A stretch of DNA of 64,000 bases from Bacteroidota bacterium (lineage in GTDB: Bacteria > Bacteroidota > Bacteroidia > Bacteroidales > UBA10428), in the NCBI GenBank assembly GCA_023442525.1, contig JAEZZA010000017.1, positions 364,243 through 428,242 on the forward strand, given 5' to 3'. Positions 19,100-26,868 of this stretch are shown piece by piece. A program made the translations under genes and the position numbers. The first letter of the stretch is position 1, and each line of letters starts with the position of its first letter. A model generated the notes under the pieces. The model was not told the origin of the DNA and made no database searches. It saw nothing but the letters and a program-made list of their open reading frames with translations.

Positions 19100-19107
19100 C
19101 AAATATA
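19100..19107 (-). promoter_or_regulatory. TAnnTTTG match upstream of carB
   Basis: On the minus strand this reads TATATTTG, the Bacteroidota -7 consensus TAnnTTTG. It lies 37 bases before the chosen carB ATG. No clear TTTG is seen at -33, so support is moderate. Confidence 0.4.
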
Positions 19108-19243
19108 GGCAGCAATAGGGCACGCTATTTATGCCGGTTAAATAAATGATGAAATTGTTAATAAATCAATACATGGTCATCGGGTAATGAAATTACCCTA
19201 CTTAACCGGAATTGTTGTTTCTTTGCATGTTTTATTAATCAAG

Positions 19244-20995
19244 ATGAAAGGCAACAGGATTAATGAAGCCGAAAAAAAAAGCGGCGCTTCCATTCTGAGT
19301 TTACTTAAGCCTTATAAAGGTCTGGTTACACTCCTTATCGTGTTTGCCCTGGCAGGAAACGGAGTCAACCTGGTTATTCCCCTGATCATTTCAAATGCCA
19401 TTGATCAGTATTCATCCGGTACTTTTGTAATGAGGAAGATCGTGATCCTGTTCCTTTCGGCATCCCTGCTTATCATGTTTTTCAATTACCTGCAGGGTAT
19501 TGTTCAGACATATACATCGGAAAAAGCTGCACGGGACCTTCGAAACAGACTATCCCATAAGATATCGAACCAGTCGTATTCGTATATTCTTAATGCCAAT
19601 CCTTCGAAACTACTGACTAATCTTACGTCGGACATCGATTCGGTAAAAACGTTCATCTCGCAGGCTTTTGCTTCTATCGCTTCCTCATTATTCATAATTA
19701 TAGGGGCAAGCATCCTGCTCCTTTCAATAAATTTCAAACTGGCGCTGGCCGTTCTGACGATAATTCCGCTTATTGGCACTGCGTTCTATCTCATGCTGCG
19801 GAAAGTGCGCCCGCTATTTAAAAAGAGCAGAGAGGTAATCGACTGGCTGAACAGGGTAATCAACGAAAGTATTTTGGGCGCCATGCTCATCCGGATATTA
19901 AACTCGCAGCATCATGAATACAATAAATTTCTCTCGGCAAATGCCACCTCACGCGACCTGGGATTATCCATACTGAGATTATTCGCTGCACTGGTACCCT
20001 TTATTACATTCTTCAGCAATATGGCAGTGCTCACAGTGCTTGCACTCGGAGGACATTTCGTTATTAAAGGTGATATGACTCTGGGTCAGATAGCGGCCTT
20101 TAATAATTATATTGTTATACTTATCTTTCCAATCCTGGTTATTGGTTTCATGAGCAATATGATTGCTCACGCCAACGCATCTTACCAACGCGTACATGAA
20201 GTGCTTTCCACACCCGATGTGGTTGAGCTGGGCGATTATTCACGTGAATTAAGCGGAGACATTCAGATTCAAAATGTCGACGTGGTTTATGGAGAAAAGC
20301 CTGCACTGAAAAATGTAAGTATAACAATTGAACCCGGTTCAAAAGTGGCCATCATAGGTCCCACGGCGGCAGGAAAAACCCAGTTGCTTTATCTGCTAAC
20401 GGGATTAATAAAACCGGCTAAAGGAAAGGTTCTGTTCGACAACATAGAAATTGAGAGGTATATTAAAGAGCATTTCTATAAGCAAATTGGCTTTGTATTC
20501 CAGGACAGTATCATATTCAACATGAGTATCCGCGATAATATTGCATTCGGTTGCCATGTAACTCCCGACTTGATGGAAAAAGCCATTGACGCTGCAGAAC
20601 TAAGGGGGTTTATCGATACTCTTCCCGAAAAAATGGATACAATGATCTCGGAACGCGGCGCAAGTTTATCGGGAGGCCAAAAACAACGCGTTATGCTCGC
20701 CAGGGCATTGGCATCGAATCCCCGAATCCTGTTTCTCGATGATTTTACTTCACGTGTTGATCAGAGGACGGAACTAAGAATAATGAAGAACGTGGTAACG
20801 CTTTATCCGGGAATAACCATTGTAAGCGTTACCCAGAAAATTGCACCTATTATAAACTACGACCAGATTATTTTGCTAATGGAAAGTGAAATAATTGCCT
20901 CTGGAAAGCACGATCATTTGATTCATACCTGTCCGGAATACATTCAGATTTTTAACTCCCAGCGCAGTACAAGTCACTATGAAGTACAATCTTAA
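19244..20995 (+). CDS. ABC exporter half-transporter with degenerate ATP site (subunit 1)
   Basis: A type IV ABC exporter half (583 residues from the ATG at 19244; a longer frame starts at 19187 with an atypical leader). Six membrane helices cover about 15-310, and the ATPase domain covers about 340-575. Walker A (GPTAAGKT, from residue 372) and the signature LSGGQ (475-479) are canonical. The Walker B glutamate is Asp (LFLDD, D500) and the H-loop His is Gln (VTQK, Q531). These changes mark the non-catalytic subunit of heterodimeric exporters. The partner gene overlaps by 17 bases. The substrate is unknown; lipid or drug export is usual in this class. Confidence 0.9.
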   Translation: MKGNRINEAEKKSGASILSLLKPYKGLVTLLIVFALAGNGVNLVIPLIISNAIDQYSSGTFVMRKIVILFLSASLLIMFFNYLQGIVQTYTSEKAARDLRNRLSHKISNQSYSYILNANPSKLLTNLTSDIDSVKTFISQAFASIASSLFIIIGASILLLSINFKLALAVLTIIPLIGTAFYLMLRKVRPLFKKSREVIDWLNRVINESILGAMLIRILNSQHHEYNKFLSANATSRDLGLSILRLFAALVPFITFFSNMAVLTVLALGGHFVIKGDMTLGQIAAFNNYIVILIFPILVIGFMSNMIAHANASYQRVHEVLSTPDVVELGDYSRELSGDIQIQNVDVVYGEKPALKNVSITIEPGSKVAIIGPTAAGKTQLLYLLTGLIKPAKGKVLFDNIEIERYIKEHFYKQIGFVFQDSIIFNMSIRDNIAFGCHVTPDLMEKAIDAAELRGFIDTLPEKMDTMISERGASLSGGQKQRVMLARALASNPRILFLDDFTSRVDQRTELRIMKNVVTLYPGITIVSVTQKIAPIINYDQIILLMESEIIASGKHDHLIHTCPEYIQIFNSQRSTSHYEVQS

Positions 20996-22736
20996 TCTGA
21001 AACCGGAGCATAAGTATAACCGGCCTCTGGCTGCGCTTAGAAAGTTTCTTCTGATTCTTTCGGATGAACGAAGGAGCCTCATACAGTCGTTGATCATTAT
21101 CCTGGTTCATTCATCGCTTACTCTTCTGGCACCTTTGATTATCGGTTACACAATCGACACATACATTCAGACCCGTCAGTATAATGGCTTGTTTTTATTT
21201 TCGGGAATTCTCCTGGGCATGTACCTGATCACCATGTTGACAAGCTATCTGCAGACCAAGCTCATGGGCAGTGTGGGACAGCGTGTTCTTTACAAACTAC
21301 GAAATCGTATCTTCACCAAGTTGCAGGAACTCCCGGTGGCTTTCTTCAACGAAAACAAAGCCGGCGACCTGATCTCAAGAATTAATAATGATACCGATAA
21401 GCTGAGCCAGTTCTTCTCGCAATCGCTGATACAATTTATCGGCAACATTTTCATTATGACAGGCGCCACCATTTTTCTGCTGTCGCTCAACCTGCCGCTT
21501 GGTCTTGCAGCATTAAGTCCGGCGGTGGCTTTGCTCATTTTTTCCAGACTGGTAACTCCCTGGGTTAAAAAACTCAATCTGAGTTATTTGACATCTACCG
21601 GAAACCTGAGCGCTGAAATCCAGGAAAGCCTGGTTAACTTCAGGGTAGTTGTTGCTTTTAACCGCCGCGACTATTTCAGAAAGCGTTTCAGTGAAGTGAA
21701 CGATCAGAATTTCTCTACTGCGATGAAATCGGGTATGGCTAATAACTTGTTCGTTCCGGTTTATGGTTTCTTTTCAAACTTAGGACAGCTTGTGGTTCTC
21801 AGCTTCGGCATTTACCTGATAGCTAAAGGAAATTTCACAGTCGGCCTGCTGATCAGCTTTCTGGCCTACATTAATAATTTCTATATGCCGCTGCGCCAGC
21901 TTGCAGCATTATGGACCAGCTTTCAGATTGCGATGGCCGGATGGGACCGGATAAATTCGATTCTGAATCTCTCTTCGGATATGAATCCTGTTGTTACCGA
22001 CGGAGAAAGAATGGACAATTCTGTTGTTTCTTTTAAAGATGTATCCTTCAGCTATTCCGAAGATAAGGAAGTCCTTCACAGGACGCATTTCAATCTTGCT
22101 GCCGGCAAAACGTACGCTTTTGTAGGGCCTACCGGGGGTGGTAAAACTACTACAGCTTCACTGATCTCCCGGCTTTACGATCCGCTAAAAGGCACGGTTA
22201 CCTTGATGGGCAGGGACATACGCTCATTTACACCTGAAGAACGTGCTTTGAAAATAGGGTTTATTCTGCAGGACCCGTTTCTCTTTACCGGTACGGTGAG
22301 AGAAAATATCATTTACGGAAACCGGGAACTCGATGACATTTCCGAGGCTGATCTGACTGCATTATTGAAGAAATCAGGACTTGATGAGTTAATTGTCAGG
22401 TTTGAAAACGGATTGGATACCAGGGTGATCAACGGAGGGGAAACAGTAAGCCTCGGACAACGTCAGTTGATTGCCTTTATAAGGGCTATACTACGCAAGC
22501 CCGATGTCCTGATACTGGATGAAGCTACGGCAAATATTGACACGGTTACCGAACAGCAACTCGAGCATATCCTGCGAAAACTGCCGACACACACTACCCG
22601 GATTATCATTGCCCACCGCCTGAATACCATTGAAAATGCCGATGAGATCTTTTTCATAAATGCAGGCAGAATTATTCGGGCCGGTTCCATGGAAAATGCC
22701 GTGAAGATGCTGATGGAAGAGAGAAATGAAAGCTAA
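20979..22736 (+). CDS. ABC exporter half-transporter with intact catalytic residues (subunit 2)
   Basis: A 585-residue ABC exporter half with six membrane helices (about 35-320) and an ATPase domain (about 345-575). Walker A is GPTGGGKT (from 383), Walker B ends in the catalytic E515 (LILDEATANID), and H546 is the H-loop (IIAHRL). Its own signature is altered to VSLGQ (490-494). Since each ATP site uses Walker A/B of one subunit and the signature of the other, the site made from this subunit plus LSGGQ of subunit 1 is complete, and the opposite site is degenerate. It starts inside the end of subunit 1, supporting a 1:1 heterodimer. Confidence 0.92.
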   Translation: MKYNLNLKPEHKYNRPLAALRKFLLILSDERRSLIQSLIIILVHSSLTLLAPLIIGYTIDTYIQTRQYNGLFLFSGILLGMYLITMLTSYLQTKLMGSVGQRVLYKLRNRIFTKLQELPVAFFNENKAGDLISRINNDTDKLSQFFSQSLIQFIGNIFIMTGATIFLLSLNLPLGLAALSPAVALLIFSRLVTPWVKKLNLSYLTSTGNLSAEIQESLVNFRVVVAFNRRDYFRKRFSEVNDQNFSTAMKSGMANNLFVPVYGFFSNLGQLVVLSFGIYLIAKGNFTVGLLISFLAYINNFYMPLRQLAALWTSFQIAMAGWDRINSILNLSSDMNPVVTDGERMDNSVVSFKDVSFSYSEDKEVLHRTHFNLAAGKTYAFVGPTGGGKTTTASLISRLYDPLKGTVTLMGRDIRSFTPEERALKIGFILQDPFLFTGTVRENIIYGNRELDDISEADLTALLKKSGLDELIVRFENGLDTRVINGGETVSLGQRQLIAFIRAILRKPDVLILDEATANIDTVTEQQLEHILRKLPTHTTRIIIAHRLNTIENADEIFFINAGRIIRAGSMENAVKMLMEERNES

Positions 22737-22792
22737 CGCTTTGTCTTACTTATTTTCGATTTTTTTCATAATTTTTACATCAAAATTACTCC

Positions 22793-24112
22793 ATGCCTGT
22801 AGTCATTGTAGCCCTGGGAATTCTGTTGCTGATTTTCCTTATAACCTTTGTAAAACTTGAAACCTTTATTGCGTTTGTCCTGGTTTCATTCCTCGTGGGA
22901 ATTTTCGAAGGTATGAACGCTGCCGATCTTTGGAAGTCAATCGAAGACGGTATCGGTAGTACATTGGGATCGCTGGTGATGATACTCGGCTTTGGAGCCA
23001 TGCTCGGGAAGATGGTTGCCGAGAGCGGTGCGGCCCAAAGAATAGCTTCGAGCCTCATCAGGCTTTTCGGTTTGAAATACGTGCAATGGGCCATGGTATT
23101 AACCGGGTTCATTGTAGGTATTTCGATGTTCTACAGCGTTGGATTTGTGATCCTGATACCGCTGGTATTTACCGTCGCAGAAGCCACCAAACTTCCGTTG
23201 TTGTATGTAGGCATTCCGTTGATATCGGCCCTGTCGGTTACCCATGGCTTTCTTCCTCCTCATCCTTCTCCCACAGCTATATCCGTTATGTTTAAAGCCG
23301 ATATGGGCAGAATCCTTTTATATGGGATGTTAATAGGTATACCAGCAATAATTGTTGCAGGACCATTTTTTGCACGTACTCTGAAAAAAATTCCTGCTAA
23401 ACCACTCAAGGAGTTTGTGAATCCGAGGATTCTGACCGACGAAGAAATGCCGGGCATGGGAATCAGCGTTCTCACCGCCATTTTACCGGTATTACTGATT
23501 ATTCTTGCAACGATAATTGACCTGACACCTCTGAAAGAAACTCTTTTCGGTAAAGTGATGTTATTTGCCGGAAATCCGGCCGCTGCCCTGCTGATATCCG
23601 TACTGTTCTCAATTTACACTCTTGGAATATCAAGGGGTAAGAAAATGAAAGAAATATCCGAAATACTTTCCAGATCTGTCACCAGTATCACAACGGTTTT
23701 GTTGATTATTGCCGGAGCCGGAATTTTAAAGGAAGTTCTTACCGACAGCGGAGTAAGTGAATACATCGGAAACCTGATGAGCGGATCAAGATTGTCGCCA
23801 CTTTTATTAGGCTGGTTGATTGCCACTGTTCTGAGGATCAGTGTGGGATCGGCAACCGTATCGGCATTAACAGCCGGAGGTATTATGTTACCCGTAGTTG
23901 CAGCCGGAGGTGTTAGCGCTGAACTGATGGTTATTTCAATTGGTGCCGGCAGCCTCATGCTGTCGCAGGTTAACGATGTGGGTTTCTGGATGTATAAGGA
24001 GTATTTTTCACTCAGTGTTAAAGATACCTTACGGTCGTGGACCGTTATGGAAACCATAGTTGGTGTTTCAGGTCTGATTGGAGTATTGATTTTAAATATG
24101 TTTATAAAATGA
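22793..24112 (+). CDS. GntP family permease
   Basis: A 439-residue, highly hydrophobic transporter with about 12 membrane helices. The conserved stretch HGFLPPHPSPTA (about 149-160) and the C-terminal block SVGSATVSALTAGGI (about 350-364) are hallmarks of the GntP gluconate:proton symporter family. Some members move D-serine or other hydroxy acids rather than gluconate. Its stop overlaps the start of the RidA gene (ATGA), and a D-amino-acid PLP enzyme follows, so a D-amino acid such as D-serine is a sensible substrate guess. No gluconate kinase is nearby. Confidence 0.92.
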   Translation: MPVVIVALGILLLIFLITFVKLETFIAFVLVSFLVGIFEGMNAADLWKSIEDGIGSTLGSLVMILGFGAMLGKMVAESGAAQRIASSLIRLFGLKYVQWAMVLTGFIVGISMFYSVGFVILIPLVFTVAEATKLPLLYVGIPLISALSVTHGFLPPHPSPTAISVMFKADMGRILLYGMLIGIPAIIVAGPFFARTLKKIPAKPLKEFVNPRILTDEEMPGMGISVLTAILPVLLIILATIIDLTPLKETLFGKVMLFAGNPAAALLISVLFSIYTLGISRGKKMKEISEILSRSVTSITTVLLIIAGAGILKEVLTDSGVSEYIGNLMSGSRLSPLLLGWLIATVLRISVGSATVSALTAGGIMLPVVAAGGVSAELMVISIGAGSLMLSQVNDVGFWMYKEYFSLSVKDTLRSWTVMETIVGVSGLIGVLILNMFIK

Positions 24113-24573
24113 ATGTAAGTCCCGAAACGAAAATTGTGCAGTTGAATCTGCAACTACCTCCTGCCCCAAAACCGGTTGGTGTTTACAAACCTGTTCTCAT
24201 AATTGGTAATACACTGTATGTATCCGGGCAGGGACCTATGAGGTCAGACGGTACGCTCATAACCGGCCGGCTGGGCGATAATATGAGTCTTGAGGAAGGA
24301 AAACTGGCTGCCCGCCAGGTTGGTCTGACCATGTTGTCGACTATCAAAAGCCAGATAGGAGATTTAAACAAGATAAAACGGATCATTAAAGTGATCGGTA
24401 TGGTAAACAGCACTCCGGAATTCGGTCAGCACCCTGCAGTTATCAATGGTTTCAGCGAATTAATGGCTGAAGTGTTCGGAGATGATTACGGCATAGGCGT
24501 CAGAAGTGCTGTCGGCATGTTTCTTCCCATGAATATTGCAGTTGAAGTGGAAGCTTCATTCGAACTGTACTAA
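24109..24573 (+). CDS. RidA family (YjgF) enamine/imine deaminase
   Basis: A 154-residue RidA-type protein. I chose the ATG at 24109, which overlaps the permease stop as ATGA; the longer frame from 24037 lies inside the permease gene. RidA proteins hydrolyse reactive 2-aminoacrylate and related enamines made by PLP dehydratases. The VRSAVGMFLPMNIAVEVEA block near the end holds the conserved Arg that binds the substrate carboxylate and the closing acidic residue. Its place between a GntP permease and a D-serine dehydratase/D-threonine aldolase family enzyme, 2 bases upstream of the latter, fits removal of an enamine made by that enzyme. Confidence 0.9.
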   Translation: MNVSPETKIVQLNLQLPPAPKPVGVYKPVLIIGNTLYVSGQGPMRSDGTLITGRLGDNMSLEEGKLAARQVGLTMLSTIKSQIGDLNKIKRIIKVIGMVNSTPEFGQHPAVINGFSELMAEVFGDDYGIGVRSAVGMFLPMNIAVEVEASFELY

Positions 24574-24575
24574 TT

Positions 24576-25673
24576 ATGCCCGATAACTGGTATTCTGTAA
24601 AAAATGCCGGAGATGTTGTTTCTCCGGCTCTGTTGGTTTATCCCGAGCGCATTGAGGAGAATATCAAACGGATGATCCGTATTGCCGGCAAGGCAGATGT
24701 ATTAAGACCTCATGTGAAAACCCACAAAATGTCGGAAGTAATTCGGTTGCAGGTATCGCATGGAATTACCAAGTTCAAGTGTTCAACAATTGCTGAAGCC
24801 GATGTTGCAGCTTCTGCCGGAGGCAGCGATGTAATGCTGGCCATGCAACCGGTAGGCGTAAATATCGACCGTTTTTTCAACCTTATGAATAAGTATCCGT
24901 CGGTAAAGTTCTCGGCTATTGTCGACAACATGGATACATTCAGACTTATCGAGTCGCAAGCCCAAAACCAAAAAATGCAGGTCAATCTGTGGGTTGACGT
25001 TAATAACGGAATGAACCGCACAGGCATTAGTCCTACAAAGGAAGCACGGAAGCTATATCTGGCCATTGCAATAGGCAGTTATTGCCATGCCGAAGGTTTG
25101 CATGTTTATGACGGACATTTACACGAAAGTGATGTCGAACTACGTAGATTAAAATGCGAATCAGCATTTGAAGCAATTGACAAGCTAATTTTCTATATCA
25201 GGGATTCCGGATTAGAACGGCCTTTGGTAGTGGCCGGCGGTACTCCTACCTTCCCCTTCCATGCCGGCAAGAAATACATTCAAACCAGTCCGGGCACCTG
25301 CCTTTTATGGGATTGGGGATATTCCGAACGGATGCCCGATCTTGAATTCGTTCATGCCGCTGTATTACTTACCCGGGTGGTGAGTAAACCAGCTGATCAC
25401 CTTATCTGTTTGGATTTGGGACATAAGGCAATTGCCGCAGAGATGCCCCATCCGCGAATCAGATTTTTTGATCTGCACGTCGAGAAATTTGTGAACCACA
25501 GCGAAGAACATCTGGTGATAGAAAGTCGTCACGCCGGGAAATATCGTTGCGGCGACCTGATCTACGGTATCCCCTGGCATATTTGTCCCACCGTGCCCCG
25601 TTATCCTTTTGCATACACCGTACACAATAATATGATTGACGGGATGTGGAAGGTGGATGCGAGGGACAGGTAA
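24576..25673 (+). CDS. D-serine dehydratase / D-threonine aldolase family PLP enzyme
   Basis: A 365-residue fold-type III PLP enzyme (alanine-racemase-like N-terminal barrel, about 15-255, and C-terminal beta domain). The Schiff-base lysine is K48 in LRPHVKTHK. AGGTPTFPF (about 220-228) is the phosphate-binding stretch. A metal pair H335-x-C337 appears in PWHICPTV. In my recollection D-threonine aldolase has His-x-Asp here and zinc D-serine dehydratase has His-x-Cys, so the dehydratase is favoured, although the PTV that follows looks aldolase-like. It is the last gene of the GntP-RidA unit. The product of D-serine dehydration, 2-aminoacrylate, is the RidA substrate. Confidence 0.88.
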   Translation: MPDNWYSVKNAGDVVSPALLVYPERIEENIKRMIRIAGKADVLRPHVKTHKMSEVIRLQVSHGITKFKCSTIAEADVAASAGGSDVMLAMQPVGVNIDRFFNLMNKYPSVKFSAIVDNMDTFRLIESQAQNQKMQVNLWVDVNNGMNRTGISPTKEARKLYLAIAIGSYCHAEGLHVYDGHLHESDVELRRLKCESAFEAIDKLIFYIRDSGLERPLVVAGGTPTFPFHAGKKYIQTSPGTCLLWDWGYSERMPDLEFVHAAVLLTRVVSKPADHLICLDLGHKAIAAEMPHPRIRFFDLHVEKFVNHSEEHLVIESRHAGKYRCGDLIYGIPWHICPTVPRYPFAYTVHNNMIDGMWKVDARDR

Positions 25674-25678
25674 TAATT

Positions 25679-25702
25679 TGCCAATATGCCAATATGCTAA
25701 TT
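25679..25702. repeat. Tandem 8-bp repeat, TGCYAATR family
   Basis: TGCCAATA, TGCCAATA and TGCTAATT lie head to tail, starting 5 bases after the stop of the upstream PLP enzyme. The same 8-bp family recurs at 60882-60913. Confidence 0.8.
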
Positions 25703-25728
25703 GACTGTCGAAACCAAAAGACAGAATT

Positions 25729-26799
25729 CTATTTCAGGTTCTTTTTAAGGAACCGGATCCAGTTTTGGCTCATGATGTTGTTTATATCGGAGGCTGTATA
25801 TCCCCTTTCAGCCAGTAATTCCGGTATTTTCCGGAGGTCGGCAATGGTATTCAGGTCATTGGGAGATTGCTCCCTGCCGAAGGCCCCGTCCAGATCAGAA
25901 CCAATAGCCGCGGTTTCGGAGTTACCGGCAAGCTGGCAGATATGATCGATATTCTGTACCACGTGCATCAGACTTACCCCGGTTGATTCAGGAGTAGACT
26001 CTCCCCTCTTCCAATCCGGTACCAGCATCCAGGCATCAAATGCCACACCAATAACCGCACCCCGATTTATAAGCACTTTAATCTGATCGTCGTTGAACTG
26101 GCGATGATGAGATACGAATGTCCTGCAATTGTTATGGCTCGCCCATACAGGTCCTTTATAAATATCCAACGCCTGCCAGAAGCACTCGTCGTTTAAATGG
26201 GTAGCGTCCAGGATTATGCCCATGCGTTCCATTTCACGAAGCAGATCCCTGCCCTTTGCGGGCAATCCTCCTTCAGATTCTGTACCCTGTGCATACGTCC
26301 CGGGGCCATAGTGGGCAGGCCCAATAGCACGCAGACCGCTTTGATACGCACGTTCGAGGTAACCCAGATCAATGATAGAATCAGCGCCTTCGAGGCTGAG
26401 AACATAACCTACAGGAAGGTCTTCCTGTTGATTTTGCCATAGTTTAAGATGTGCTTCGAGTTTCTCACGGTTGTTGATCTGAACCATCTGACCCTGCACT
26501 TCCATGGCGTTATACCATGCCAGTTGGGCCTGGGTCATTGCCCAGGCCTGATAAGGTGAATTCCAGCCCGGAAGCCGGCTGCCCGGTTTGACGTATCTGG
26601 CAATTTGTGTTGCAACACATAAACCGACCCTTCCTTTTCGCATTTCAGGAAGGGTTATGGTATTTTTACCACGATCGGGCTTGTCAGTGAGGTTTTTCTC
26701 AGATTTTCGAATATCGTCAATATCCCACGTCAGATCCCGGTTCCATTCCATGGCATTCATTGCCAGGTCGAGATGCCCGTCAACTATCAAATCTACCAT
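25729..26799 (-). CDS. Membrane dipeptidase (M19, renal dipeptidase family)
   Basis: A 356-residue zinc dipeptidase of peptidase family M19. Metal ligands are visible: H9-x-D11 (DGHLDLAMN), the bridging Glu in LSLEGADSI (about 135), a His in DATHLND (about 200), a His in SHNNCR (about 221), and the Asp in IGSDLDGAFG (about 295). M19 enzymes hydrolyse dipeptides, often tolerating a D-residue at the C-terminal side. No signal peptide is present, so it is likely cytoplasmic. It converges on the D-amino-acid unit, and D-residue release could feed that pathway; this is inference. The gene is intact. Confidence 0.93.
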   Translation of the reverse strand: MVDLIVDGHLDLAMNAMEWNRDLTWDIDDIRKSEKNLTDKPDRGKNTITLPEMRKGRVGLCVATQIARYVKPGSRLPGWNSPYQAWAMTQAQLAWYNAMEVQGQMVQINNREKLEAHLKLWQNQQEDLPVGYVLSLEGADSIIDLGYLERAYQSGLRAIGPAHYGPGTYAQGTESEGGLPAKGRDLLREMERMGIILDATHLNDECFWQALDIYKGPVWASHNNCRTFVSHHRQFNDDQIKVLINRGAVIGVAFDAWMLVPDWKRGESTPESTGVSLMHVVQNIDHICQLAGNSETAAIGSDLDGAFGREQSPNDLNTIADLRKIPELLAERGYTASDINNIMSQNWIRFLKKNLK

Positions 26800-26868
26800 C
26801 TATAATCATGTCGTTAATATATTGCACACGGCCTCCGGGCCATCACTACCATACTGGTACCTGGCAAA

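Noticed and set aside
19187..19243. Longer start of ABC subunit 1
   Set aside because: The extra 19 residues are unlike the family, and the ATG at 19244 begins the usual polar N-terminus.
23614..24153. 179-codon frame antisense to the GntP permease
   Set aside because: It is fully antisense to a well-defined permease and RidA start, with no family features.
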